DNA of 50,882 nt, from assembly GCA_910573755.1 (NCBI GenBank), contig CAJTBO010000016.1, positions 54,272 to 105,153 of the forward strand, written 5' to 3'. This DNA comes from Lachnospiraceae bacterium. GTDB taxonomy: Bacteria > Bacillota > Clostridia > Lachnospirales > Lachnospiraceae. The notes under the pieces were generated by a model, which saw only the letters and a list, made by a program, of their open reading frames with translations, did no database searches and was not told the DNA's origin. Position numbers and translations under genes: made by a program. Positions 1 through 7,966 of the stretch are shown here, in pieces. Position 1 is the first letter of the stretch; each line of letters begins with the position of its first letter.

Positions 1-926
1 CCCGTATAGTTGATGTTCCCCTCCAGCACATAATTCACTTTCCCGCCCATGGACCAGGCAAGGGATGTCACCACACCGAGGTCTGTAAATACCGGCTCCT
101 CCCCGATGTTCATCATAATGGAGGAACCGGTTCCGTAAGTTGCCTTTATCATGCCCTTCTTCAGGCACCCCTGCCCGAACAGCGCGCCGTGGGAATCCCC
201 GAGCACTCCCCTGATCGGTATCGGCTTATCCAGGTACCCGTCGAAGTCCGTCATGCCGTAATCGCCGTCTGAATCCGTCACCTCCGCCATACAGCGCCTG
301 TCGATCCCAAAGATCCCCAGCAGTTCCTCGTCCCAGGATAATGTCCTGATATTAAATAACTGCGTCCTGGATGCATTGGAGTAGTCCGTACGGAATACCT
401 TCCCTTTTGTAAGGCGGTACACTAAAAAGCTGTCTATGGTGCCGCAGGCGATCCCGCCCCTTTGGGCCTTCTCTTTCACGCCCTCCACATTCCGGAACAC
501 CCACGCCAGTTTTGCCGCGGAAAAATAGGGGGAGAGCTGGAGCCCCGTATGCTCCCTTACCAGGCCCCCATGCCCCTGCCTCCCTATCTCCTCACAGATT
601 GCCGCCCCCCTGGCGCACTGCCATACTATCGCATGGCATACCGGCCTGCCGCTCCCCTTTTCCCAGCACGCCGCCGTCTCACGCTGGTTGCTGATGCCCA
701 GCACCGCGATATCCGCCTTGTCGATCCCTGCCTTCTCCACCAGGTTTTTTACAACCTGTATGGTATTTTTGTATATTTCATCCAGGTCATGTTCCACCCA
801 GCCGTGCCCGTCCACTATTTGTTCATGAGGAAGGTCGCTCCTGCAAAGGAGCTTTCCTTCCCCATCAAATAAGAGGGCCTTCGTGCCCTGGGTGCTCTGG
901 TCGATTCCCAACACATATCTGCCCAT
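1..926 (-). CDS. FGGY-family carbohydrate kinase (partial, C-terminus off window)
   Basis: Reading leftwards from an ATG at 926, the protein begins MGRYVLGIDQSTQGTKALLF, the N-terminal ATP-binding motif of FGGY sugar kinases (glycerol kinase, xylulokinase, ribulokinase). It continues with GISNQRETAACWE and VCHAIVWQ, also typical of the family, and with a GTGSSIMMN-like second phosphate-binding segment near the window edge. About 308 residues are visible; the family usually has about 490-520, so the C-terminal third is missing only because the window ends. It is the last visible gene of the sugar operon and follows the transketolase C subunit by 17 bp. In this context it probably phosphorylates the ketose made by the upstream isomerase. 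If the operon is for D-apiose it would be an apulose kinase, but a xylulose or ribulose kinase is equally compatible. Family assignment is firm; substrate is inference. Confidence 0.88.
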   Translation of the reverse strand, partial: MGRYVLGIDQSTQGTKALLFDGEGKLLCRSDLPHEQIVDGHGWVEHDLDEIYKNTIQVVKNLVEKAGIDKADIAVLGISNQRETAACWEKGSGRPVCHAIVWQCARGAAICEEIGRQGHGGLVREHTGLQLSPYFSAAKLAWVFRNVEGVKEKAQRGGIACGTIDSFLVYRLTKGKVFRTDYSNASRTQLFNIRTLSWDEELLGIFGIDRRCMAEVTDSDGDYGMTDFDGYLDKPIPIRGVLGDSHGALFGQGCLKKGMIKATYGTGSSIMMNIGEEPVFTDLGVVTSLAWSMGGKVNYVLEGNINYT

Positions 927-943
927 ATCCTTTCCTTTCCCGC

Positions 944-1876
944 TTACCGCAGCGCTTCTTTCACTGCCTGTGCGATCCCTTCCGCGTTCAGCCCGTAATA
1001 ATCAAATACTTCCCTGGACGTCCCCGTTATGACAGGCGCGTCAGGAAGTGCCAGGTTGACCACCTTCTTCGGGCAGGATGCCCCGACCACCTGGCTGACC
1101 ATGGAGCCCAGGCCCCCGAAGGGCGCATGTTCTTCCACCGTCACGACCGCCCCCGCCTTTTGTGCCGCTTTTAAAAGCCCTTCCTTATCCAGCGGTTTTA
1201 CACAGTACATATCCAGCACCGCCGCGCTGATGCCCTGCTCCTTTAACAGTGCCGCCGCATCCACGGAAGGGCGCACCATCTCCCCGCATGCCACGATCAG
1301 CGCGTCTTCCCCTTCTGCCGCCACCGTCGCCCGGTCCATCACAAAGGGGCAGTCATCTTCCGTATAGATATCCTCCACCGGGTTCCTTCCCACCCGGATA
1401 TAGGCCGGTTTCCCATCCTTCAGCAGCTCCCTGACCAGGCAGGCCGTCTGGAAACGGTCGCTGGGCAGGTATACCCTCATATTGGGGATCGCCGACATCG
1501 CCGCGATATCCTGCGCGGAATGGTGGCTCATGCCAAGGGCGCCGTAGCTGACCCCGCCGCTGATGCCGACCAGCGTCACATTTGTATCGGAATAAGCGCA
1601 GTCCACCTTTGCCTGTTCATAGCTCCTGGCGGATACAAAGCTGGCGGGGGACGCCGCGAATACCTTCTTGCCGCACTTTGCAAGCCCCGCCCCGATGCTC
1701 ACCAGGTTCTGCTCCGCGATGCCGGCCTCCACAAACTGTCCCGGGAATTCCTTCGCGAAGGGCGCAAGGGACGCACTCCCCCTGGAATCGCTGCACAGCA
1801 CCACGATATCCTTGTCTTCTTTCGCCTGCTCCATTAACACCTCGCAGATTGCCTGCCTGTTAGGTACCTTATTCAT
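944..1876 (-). CDS. Transketolase, C-terminal subunit
   Basis: A 310-aa protein carrying the pyrimidine-binding and C-terminal domains of transketolase. Visible motifs are EAGIAEQNLVSIGAGLA (the Glu that activates thiamine diphosphate) and, towards the C-terminus, VVTVEEHAPFGGLGSMVSQV. I use the ATG at 1876 (MNKVPNRQ), which has an AAGGAGG 8 nt upstream and overlaps the stop of the N-terminal subunit by 8 bp. A longer in-frame reading starting at 1924 lies inside the upstream gene. The two subunits should assemble into one thiamine-diphosphate enzyme that moves two-carbon ketol units between sugar phosphates. Split transketolases are common in Clostridia and often serve a dedicated catabolic route. 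Here the partner, kinase and isomerase are in the same operon. Exact substrate unknown. Confidence 0.92.
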   Translation of the reverse strand: MNKVPNRQAICEVLMEQAKEDKDIVVLCSDSRGSASLAPFAKEFPGQFVEAGIAEQNLVSIGAGLAKCGKKVFAASPASFVSARSYEQAKVDCAYSDTNVTLVGISGGVSYGALGMSHHSAQDIAAMSAIPNMRVYLPSDRFQTACLVRELLKDGKPAYIRVGRNPVEDIYTEDDCPFVMDRATVAAEGEDALIVACGEMVRPSVDAAALLKEQGISAAVLDMYCVKPLDKEGLLKAAQKAGAVVTVEEHAPFGGLGSMVSQVVGASCPKKVVNLALPDAPVITGTSREVFDYYGLNAEGIAQAVKEALR

Positions 1877-2702
1877 TTGACAGCGCCTCCTTCCTCTCCG
1901 CAAAATCTTTGATGATCTGTTCATACTCTTCCGCCGTGGGCACTTTATGGTGCCATGCCGCCTTGTCTTCCATCACGGCGGAACCGCAGCCCTTTACGGT
2001 ATTGGCAATCACCACGGCGGGCTTCCCTTTCACCGCTTTTGCCTCTTCATAAGCCGCCGTGAGCTGGCAGATATCATTGCCGTCCTTTACATCTATCACA
2101 TGCCAGCCAAAACTCCGGAACTTTTCGTGCAGGTCGCCGTGCGCCATCACGTCCTCGGTATTGCCGGAGATCTGCAGCCGGTTCCTGTCCACGGTGGCGC
2201 AGAGGTTATCCAGTTTATAGTGGGCTGCCGCCATGGCGCCTTCCCACACGGAACCCTCCGCCAGTTCCCCGTCGCCCATCACCGTATAGACACGGTAGTC
2301 CCTCTTATCCATCTTTCCGGCCAGCGCCATCCCGACGCTCACCGGGAGCCCGTGCCCCAGGGAGCCGGAATTCATCTCGATGCCCGGCAGCTTGTTATTT
2401 GGATGGCCGATATACTGGGAACCGAACCTGCTGAACTTTTCGATCACTTCCCCGATCGGGAAAAAACCCTTTGCCGCCAGCACCGCATAGAGCGCTTCCA
2501 CGCAGTGCCCCTTGCTCATCACAAACAGGTCCCTGCCGGGATCATCCTGGTTTTCAGGACTGATATTCATCACTTTAAAATACAGGGTGACCAGAATGTC
2601 TATGACACTCATGTCCCCTCCGATATGCCCGCCTTTACCCTCCATGATCATATCCACCACATTTTTCCGCAGGTCATAAGATAATGCTTTTAAATTTTCC
2701 AT
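1869..2702 (-). CDS. Transketolase, N-terminal (thiamine diphosphate-binding) subunit
   Basis: A 277-aa protein matching the N-terminal third of transketolase. The thiamine diphosphate/metal motif is clear: GDGELAEGSVWEGAMAAA, followed after the usual spacing by the Asn of DRNRLQ. GGHIGGDMS and GSLGHGLPVSVGMALA are the substrate and cofactor loops. It needs the downstream 310-aa subunit to make a full active site, and the two genes overlap by 8 bp, consistent with translational coupling and 1:1 assembly. A two-gene transketolase inside a sugar operon with a kinase and an aldose-ketose isomerase recalls the apulose-4-phosphate transketolase of D-apiose pathways, and also the sulfoquinovose transketolase route. 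The sequence alone does not decide. Confidence 0.92.
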   Translation of the reverse strand: MENLKALSYDLRKNVVDMIMEGKGGHIGGDMSVIDILVTLYFKVMNISPENQDDPGRDLFVMSKGHCVEALYAVLAAKGFFPIGEVIEKFSRFGSQYIGHPNNKLPGIEMNSGSLGHGLPVSVGMALAGKMDKRDYRVYTVMGDGELAEGSVWEGAMAAAHYKLDNLCATVDRNRLQISGNTEDVMAHGDLHEKFRSFGWHVIDVKDGNDICQLTAAYEEAKAVKGKPAVVIANTVKGCGSAVMEDKAAWHHKVPTAEEYEQIIKDFAERKEALSNE

Positions 2703-2725
2703 CTCTTTTCCTCTATTCCAATTCC

Positions 2726-2815
2726 GCAGGCATCCTTCCGGTGCACTTTGTTCTAAAACAGATTTTCAGTCTTTTTGCGTCTGCAAATCGTTTTGTGCAC
2801 TGTCCGGATTCCTGC
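2726..2815 (-). promoter_or_regulatory. Long imperfect intercistronic hairpin
   Basis: The 135-bp gap between the isomerase and the transketolase N gene contains two arms (about 2726-2746 and 2795-2815) that pair through GCAGG/CCTGC, ATCC/GGAT, CCGG and the self-complementary GTGCAC. There is no T-run after it, so it looks more like an RNA processing or stability element that sets different expression for the upper and lower halves of the operon than a terminator. Seen in sequence; role inferred. Confidence 0.4.
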
Positions 2816-2837
2816 TGTTTCCAGTTCCATAAATAAT

Positions 2838-4238
2838 TTATTCTCCGCGCAGGTATGCCTTTACGTCTTCTTCGATCGGGTCATACAGGTCGGGTTTAAC
2901 ACCTATGTACTTACATGCTTCATAGAGTACCGGCACTACATTTTTGTGAATGCCGACACAATGATGGATATAAGGCCCTTCCACGATCTTTGCCTCCAGA
3001 CGCTTGATGTTATCCACTTCCACCCAGAGATAGGTGCCCATGCCCTTCGGCCCTTCCACGCCCTTCGCGTTTCCGAGCAGCATGGAATATTCCCCGTTGT
3101 CGCCGTCGAATCTCGCCAGTGTCACCTCCCCGTATTTTGCCTCTGCCGTGATGCTGCCCGGATGATCAAAAGCAAGGGGATAGGTCAGTTTCGGTTTCTC
3201 CTGCGCCACGGAGATCGGCCACGGGCCGCAGTGCTGCAGCAGTTCGCCGTTTTCAATATCAGGATGTCTGATAGTCCAGTCCGCAAAGAAGCCCCTTGTG
3301 CCGTCCAGCGTCGACGCCTCCACCAGCAGCGCCGTGATCGCGCCGTGGATATCCGTCTCGCAGACAACCGGGATCCCTTCCTCGTTCAGCAGGGAATTTG
3401 CCGCGCAGGGCATGATACCCAGTTCGCACTGCAGCTGGTTCCAGCACTGGATCGCAATGGCTCTGCAGCCGTATTTCTCAGCCAGATTCTTCATTGCCAC
3501 CTTCAGCGCCGCCACATTCTCCAGTTCGTTATCCTTGATCATGATCTCCATATTTTCACGGCAGTAAGCGATAACCTTTTCCACTTCCGTCTTTTCTTCT
3601 TTTACTCTCTTCACCTCATCCGTCAGCTCCGGCATCGGGATCGGCGAAAGCTGGATATTGAATTTTTCAAGCAGTTCCCCTTCATTGCACATGGTGGTCC
3701 AGAAATCAAACGGCCTTGTGGAAATCTGAAGGATGCGGATGCTGCGGAATGTCTTTACCACATTACATACTGCCATAAAGTCCCTTACGCCCCTCTCAAA
3801 CACCGGATCATTCAGACGGCAGTTAGTCATGTAGGTAAAGGGTACGCGGAACCTTCTGAGCACCTTGCCCGTCGCAAACAGCCCGCACTGGGTATCCCTG
3901 AGCCTTACGCCGTTCTCGTCCGGCCGTTCATCCAGCGGTCCCCAGAGCAGCACCGGTACGTTCAGCTCCTTTGCCAGCCTTGCGCACTCATACTCCGTAC
4001 CGAAGTTGCAGTGGGGCAGGAACAGCCCGTCGATCTTCTCCGCCTTGAATTTCTCCGCTATTTTGATCCTGTCATCATCGTTATAGAGAAGCCCCTCTTC
4101 GTTGATATCCGTGATATCCACAAAATCTACGCCCATCTCCCGTAATCTGTCCGCTGTCAGCCCTCTGTATTTTATGGCGTCGGGCGCGCTGAAAATGCTT
4201 CTTCTTGTGGGCGCGTAGCCAAGTTTAATATGTGCCAT
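2838..4238 (-). CDS. L-fucose/L-arabinose isomerase-like sugar isomerase
   Basis: A 466-aa protein with the overall plan of the fucose/arabinose isomerase superfamily: an N-terminal Rossmann-like half (GLFLPHCNFGTEYECARLAKE), a central half (AIAIQCWNQLQCELGIMPC, then NEEGIPVVCETDIHGAITAL) and a C-terminal beta-rich part ending in a conserved His (IHHCVGIHKN). Enzymes of this superfamily are Mn-dependent and convert aldoses to ketoses. It is shorter than true FucI (about 590 aa), so fucose itself is unlikely. The neighbours (RbsD mutarotase, kinase, transketolase) point to a pentose or branched pentose. RBS AGGAGG lies just before the ATG at 4238. Family confident; substrate unknown. Confidence 0.8.
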   Translation of the reverse strand: MAHIKLGYAPTRRSIFSAPDAIKYRGLTADRLREMGVDFVDITDINEEGLLYNDDDRIKIAEKFKAEKIDGLFLPHCNFGTEYECARLAKELNVPVLLWGPLDERPDENGVRLRDTQCGLFATGKVLRRFRVPFTYMTNCRLNDPVFERGVRDFMAVCNVVKTFRSIRILQISTRPFDFWTTMCNEGELLEKFNIQLSPIPMPELTDEVKRVKEEKTEVEKVIAYCRENMEIMIKDNELENVAALKVAMKNLAEKYGCRAIAIQCWNQLQCELGIMPCAANSLLNEEGIPVVCETDIHGAITALLVEASTLDGTRGFFADWTIRHPDIENGELLQHCGPWPISVAQEKPKLTYPLAFDHPGSITAEAKYGEVTLARFDGDNGEYSMLLGNAKGVEGPKGMGTYLWVEVDNIKRLEAKIVEGPYIHHCVGIHKNVVPVLYEACKYIGVKPDLYDPIEEDVKAYLRGE

Positions 4239-4262
4239 GATAAACCTCCTGTTTTATAATTT

Positions 4263-4664
4263 TTATACCGGGAAGGCTACGCCTGCCCTTAAGATAATAT
4301 TGGGATAAGGAGTAAATTCTCCTGTTCTCACCGCAAATTTCACCTGTGCGGACATCTGCTTCAATGCCACATGGGAAATCATCTCTTCCTCCGTCCCCGC
4401 CAGTTTCTCCCTGATATATACAAGCAGTTCCGGATTATATTCTTTGATCTCTTCGGCTATCGTATAGCCTTCCACCGCGGTTTCCGCAAGCACCGCATCC
4501 ATCACCTGCTTAAAGGTGGGCACACCGCCGCAAAGGATCAGATCTACGATGGGAACGCCCTTCGGAACCGGCATGCCGGCATCTCCGATCATAAAAGTAT
4601 CTTTATGGCCGAGCGCCGCTATATGACCGATCAGCTGCGCATTTAAAATACCTGTCTTCTTCAT
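4263..4664 (-). CDS. rbsD: D-ribose pyranase (RbsD/FucU family mutarotase)
   Basis: A 133-aa protein of normal length for the family. It keeps the family signatures: KKTGILNAQLIGHIAALGHKD with the catalytic His, IGDAGMPVPKG, and the C-terminal TGEFTPYPNIILRAGV. RbsD proteins interconvert pyranose and furanose ring forms so that the downstream enzyme receives the right anomer. It sits between the transporter permease and the isomerase, 24 bp from each, so it almost certainly acts on the imported sugar. Family members can act on other sugars than ribose, so the name does not fix the substrate. Confidence 0.93.
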   Translation of the reverse strand: MKKTGILNAQLIGHIAALGHKDTFMIGDAGMPVPKGVPIVDLILCGGVPTFKQVMDAVLAETAVEGYTIAEEIKEYNPELLVYIREKLAGTEEEMISHVALKQMSAQVKFAVRTGEFTPYPNIILRAGVAFPV

Positions 4665-4685
4665 ACTCTTCTCCTGTTTAACTGA

Positions 4686-5729
4686 TTATTTATTCTCGTT
4701 ACGTGCCTGAAGCGCCATCTTTGCCTGCAGATTTCTCTGTGTCTGGTCAATCACAACCGCAAGGATGATAACCAGGCCCCTGATCACCTTCTGCCAGAAC
4801 TCGGAAACGCCGCACATGGTCATACCGTCATTGATCACACCGATAACAAAGGCACCTACCACCGTGCCGAGGATCGTACCCGAACCGCCTGCCATGGAAG
4901 TACCGCCTAAAACGGTTGCCGCAATGGCATTCATCTCCCAGCCATCGCCGGACGCCGGATGCGCCGCGGAGAGCTGCGCCGTATTGATCATGCCTACCCA
5001 CGCCGCACAGAAACCGGAAATAATATAGACGAGTATCTTGATCTGGTCCGCCTTGATACCGGAAAGACGGGCTGATTTTTCATTGCCGCCCACACCCAGC
5101 ACATACCAGCCGAAGGGCATTTTCTTCAAAAGAACAACGGAAATAACCGCCAGAACAGCAAAGACATATACGCCCGCGGGAATTCCTGCGATATTGCTCC
5201 CCAGTGTCTTGAAGCCTGTATTGCCGAGCCCCTCATATCCCGCGATATCCGAGAATGTCGCGCCGCCGGAACGCAGGTTTGCAAAACCACGGCAGATATA
5301 CATCGTACCCAGCGTGGCAATAAACGGCGCCACGTTCAGCTTTGTAATAATCAGGCCGTTTACGGCGCCGATCAGCGCGCCTGCAGCCAGCATAAACAGT
5401 ACGATCACAGGTACGCTGAAGTACAGTGTCACTCCTGCGAACTTCAGTGTCAAGCCATACTGGATCAGGCCGCCGGCAAGCATACCGATCAGGCCGACCA
5501 CGGAACCTACCGACAGATCGATCCCGCCGGTAATGATAACAAAAGTCATACCCAGCGCCAGAATACCATACAGCGCTACATGCTTCGCGATCATCGTAAG
5601 CGTAGTCGGATCCAGGAAATTATCCTTTACGACGCTGAAAAATACGACCAGAATGACCAGCACGATAAAAGTACGCCCCTTTAATATCGTCATGAGTAAC
5701 TGATTTGAATTTGTTTTCTTTGTTTTCAT
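4686..5729 (-). CDS. Ribose-type ABC sugar transporter permease
   Basis: A 347-aa polytopic membrane protein of the RbsC/AraH (BPD_transp_2) family. Diagnostic segments are GMTFVIITGGIDLSVGSVVGL, GLIITKLNVAPFIATLGTMYICRG and the cytoplasmic ATPase-coupling region GVGGNEKSARLSGI. It forms the membrane channel, probably as a homodimer, for the sugar bound by the 362-aa binding protein of the same operon. It follows the ATPase gene by 26 bp. Length and topology are normal. Confidence 0.95.
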   Translation of the reverse strand: MKTKKTNSNQLLMTILKGRTFIVLVILVVFFSVVKDNFLDPTTLTMIAKHVALYGILALGMTFVIITGGIDLSVGSVVGLIGMLAGGLIQYGLTLKFAGVTLYFSVPVIVLFMLAAGALIGAVNGLIITKLNVAPFIATLGTMYICRGFANLRSGGATFSDIAGYEGLGNTGFKTLGSNIAGIPAGVYVFAVLAVISVVLLKKMPFGWYVLGVGGNEKSARLSGIKADQIKILVYIISGFCAAWVGMINTAQLSAAHPASGDGWEMNAIAATVLGGTSMAGGSGTILGTVVGAFVIGVINDGMTMCGVSEFWQKVIRGLVIILAVVIDQTQRNLQAKMALQARNENK

Positions 5730-5755
5730 CTTTTTACTTTGCTCCTTCCCCTGTC

Positions 5756-7294
5756 CTACGCACTGACTCCGGTTCCCAGTCCGGCATAAGAAGCACGCAC
5801 AAGCGTATCTTCATTGATCTCGTCGCCGGAAAGTTCTCCCGTGCATTTCCCGTTTGATAAAACATAGATCCTGTCCGCGATCGCCATGATCTCCTTTAAC
5901 TCGGAGGAGATCACGATAATAGAGAGTCCCCGCTCCGCATAATCATGGATGATCTCAAACACTTCTGTTTTTGCACCGATATCGATCCCTCTGGAGGGCT
6001 CATCCAGAAGAAGCACTGTCGGATGGGTCAAAATACCTTTTCCGATAACGACCTTCTGCTGATTGCCGCCTGACAGGGACAGGATGGGAAGTTTTTTATC
6101 AGCCACTTTAATATGTATATCTTTTATCTGTTCATCCACTGCGTTTTCCTCTTCCTTGTTATTCAGGAAGATTCCTTTTACATAATTGCGCATGGACGCG
6201 ATCGACGTGTTTTTGCAGATATCCAGCGTCTGGATCAGCCCCTGTCTCTGACGGTCCTCCGGTACGATCGCAAAACCGTTTTTGATCTGATCGGAAACAC
6301 TCTTTATCTTCAGGTTTTCCCCGTTGTAGACCACCTCGCCGGTATGTTCCGGGCGCATTCCCATAAGGCACTCAAACAACTCGCTCCTGCCTGCTCCCAA
6401 AAGACCGTAAATCCCCAGTACCTCTCCTTTTTTCAGATACATACTGACGTTGTCCAGCAGATATCCGCCGCCCTTTTTCGGCAGGCTTAAATTTTTCACT
6501 TCCAGGATCTTTTCCGCCTTATCCAGATCGATGGAGCGCTCAAACCTATGGTACTGCGTGTTCTTTCCGACCATGTTCTCCACGATCCAGCTCAGTTCAA
6601 TATCCTTGACATCCGCATCCGCCACATATTTACCGTCACGCAGGATCGTTACATGGTCCCCGATCTCCATGATCTCTTCCAGACGATGGGAAATATAAAC
6701 GATGGAAATATCCTCCGCCAGAAGTTCCCTCATGATCTTAAAAAGGACTTTTACTTCCGCCGCGGAAAGGGAGGAGGTCGGCTCATCCATGATCAGCACC
6801 CGCAGATCATCCTGGATCAGATTTCTGGCGATCTCCACCATCTGCTGCTGGCCTACTCTCAGATCCCCCACCAGCGTATCGGGCGGGATCTCGTGTTCCA
6901 ACCTCTTAAGGATCTTTTCCGCCCCAGCGATATGCTCCTTGTCATTCAGGAACAATCCCTTTTTATGTTCATGCCGCATAAAAATATTCTGATATACCGT
7001 AAGATTCGGAAACAGACTCAGTTCCTGATGGATGATACCGATGCCTTTCGCCCTTGCAGCCGTAGTATCCTTAAAATATATTTCTTCTCCATCCATATAC
7101 ATTTTACCGGCTGAAGGCTGCTCGATACCCGCTATCATTTTCATCAGCGTCGATTTTCCGGCGCCGTTCTCACCGATCAATACGTTCACCTTTCCCCTGA
7201 GCAGATCAAACGAAACACCGTCAAGTGCTTTGGTACCCGGATAGATCTTGTCGATCTTTTCACAGTGAAGAACAACATTTGCTTTATCAGACAT
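5756..7294 (-). CDS. Ribose-type ABC sugar transporter, duplicated ATP-binding subunit
   Basis: A 512-aa protein with two ABC cassettes in tandem, as in RbsA/MglA. Cassette one has Walker A GENGAGKST, a signature degenerated to VGQQQMVEIARNL and Walker B VLIMDEPT. Cassette two has a degenerate Walker A (GLLGAGRSE), the signature LSGGNQQKVVIGKG and Walker B VLLLDEPSRGIDIGAK. This asymmetry is normal for the family. It powers the permease encoded 26 bp downstream. The DUF2291 lipoprotein gene lies 11 bp upstream, so all are cotranscribed. Confidence 0.95.
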   Translation of the reverse strand: MSDKANVVLHCEKIDKIYPGTKALDGVSFDLLRGKVNVLIGENGAGKSTLMKMIAGIEQPSAGKMYMDGEEIYFKDTTAARAKGIGIIHQELSLFPNLTVYQNIFMRHEHKKGLFLNDKEHIAGAEKILKRLEHEIPPDTLVGDLRVGQQQMVEIARNLIQDDLRVLIMDEPTSSLSAAEVKVLFKIMRELLAEDISIVYISHRLEEIMEIGDHVTILRDGKYVADADVKDIELSWIVENMVGKNTQYHRFERSIDLDKAEKILEVKNLSLPKKGGGYLLDNVSMYLKKGEVLGIYGLLGAGRSELFECLMGMRPEHTGEVVYNGENLKIKSVSDQIKNGFAIVPEDRQRQGLIQTLDICKNTSIASMRNYVKGIFLNNKEEENAVDEQIKDIHIKVADKKLPILSLSGGNQQKVVIGKGILTHPTVLLLDEPSRGIDIGAKTEVFEIIHDYAERGLSIIVISSELKEIMAIADRIYVLSNGKCTGELSGDEINEDTLVRASYAGLGTGVSA

Positions 7295-7305
7295 GATGCC
7301 CCTCC

Positions 7306-7884
7306 TTATTCTATTGTCATTTCAACGGGCGTGATCGTTACCGTCCCGCCGCTTTCGGCAGCCGCACCCGTAAATGTCACTGTTTTTCCCGCAACGCTCT
7401 CATCGATCGCCAATGGAGCAACAACCTGTGTGTCCGCCTCCTGATTCAATGCCTTTGCATACTGGGACCATTCCGTCTGATTGGCAAAATCTTCAAACCC
7501 TTTTACCCCCTGTGCATCGCGGACCGCCGTCCCGGAATATACGCCGCCTGCCTGAATACGGATCTCTCCGCCGGAATATCCGTCCATTTCCACAAGGAGA
7601 TAATATTTCGGTGTATCCGTATTAAACTCTATAATTTTTGCAGAGCCTGATACTGCTGCTCCGTCTCCCCCGCCTGCCAGCGCTTCGGAAAGATCTGCCG
7701 CCTTCCCCTTGATATCTTCTACCACCGCTGACCAGTCATCGCTGGACTGCGCGCCGGAATCAAACTCTTCTTTCCCCGTAAACGAAGATTCCTGACCGAT
7801 CGGCACGACTGTAACGACGCCGCAGCCGGCAAGGCCAATCGCCAGCAATATCGATACAACAATAAGAGATACTCTTTTCTTCAT
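7306..7884 (-). CDS. DUF2291-family lipoprotein of sugar ABC operon
   Basis: A 192-aa lipoprotein precursor. The N-terminus is a Sec signal with lipobox IGLAGC (Cys about residue 21). The body matches the DUF2291 pattern: VSGSAKIIEFNT, IRIQAGGVYSGTAVRDA and FEDFANQTEWSQYAKALN. Members of this family nearly always lie next to ribose-type ABC transporters and appear to be accessory surface proteins of unknown function. Here it sits between the binding protein and the ATPase. Family assignment rests on the GTAxRDA and FANQ motifs. Confidence 0.82.
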   Translation of the reverse strand: MKKRVSLIVVSILLAIGLAGCGVVTVVPIGQESSFTGKEEFDSGAQSSDDWSAVVEDIKGKAADLSEALAGGGDGAAVSGSAKIIEFNTDTPKYYLLVEMDGYSGGEIRIQAGGVYSGTAVRDAQGVKGFEDFANQTEWSQYAKALNQEADTQVVAPLAIDESVAGKTVTFTGAAAESGGTVTITPVEMTIE

Positions 7885-7966
7885 TTTCCTTCTCCTGATA
7901 TTTTATTGATAGAAAAGGACGATGAAGCTCATCGTCCTCTTCCTGTGTTTCTATTACTTTTTCGGA

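Noticed and set aside
1869-1924. Longer start for transketolase C subunit at 1924
   Set aside because: It would lie inside the N subunit gene; the ATG at 1876 has the Shine-Dalgarno sequence and the family's normal start.
2775-4145. Long open frame (456 codons) on the plus strand
   Set aside because: Lies fully antisense to the fucose-isomerase-like gene, has no ribosome-binding site and a composition typical of a shadow frame.
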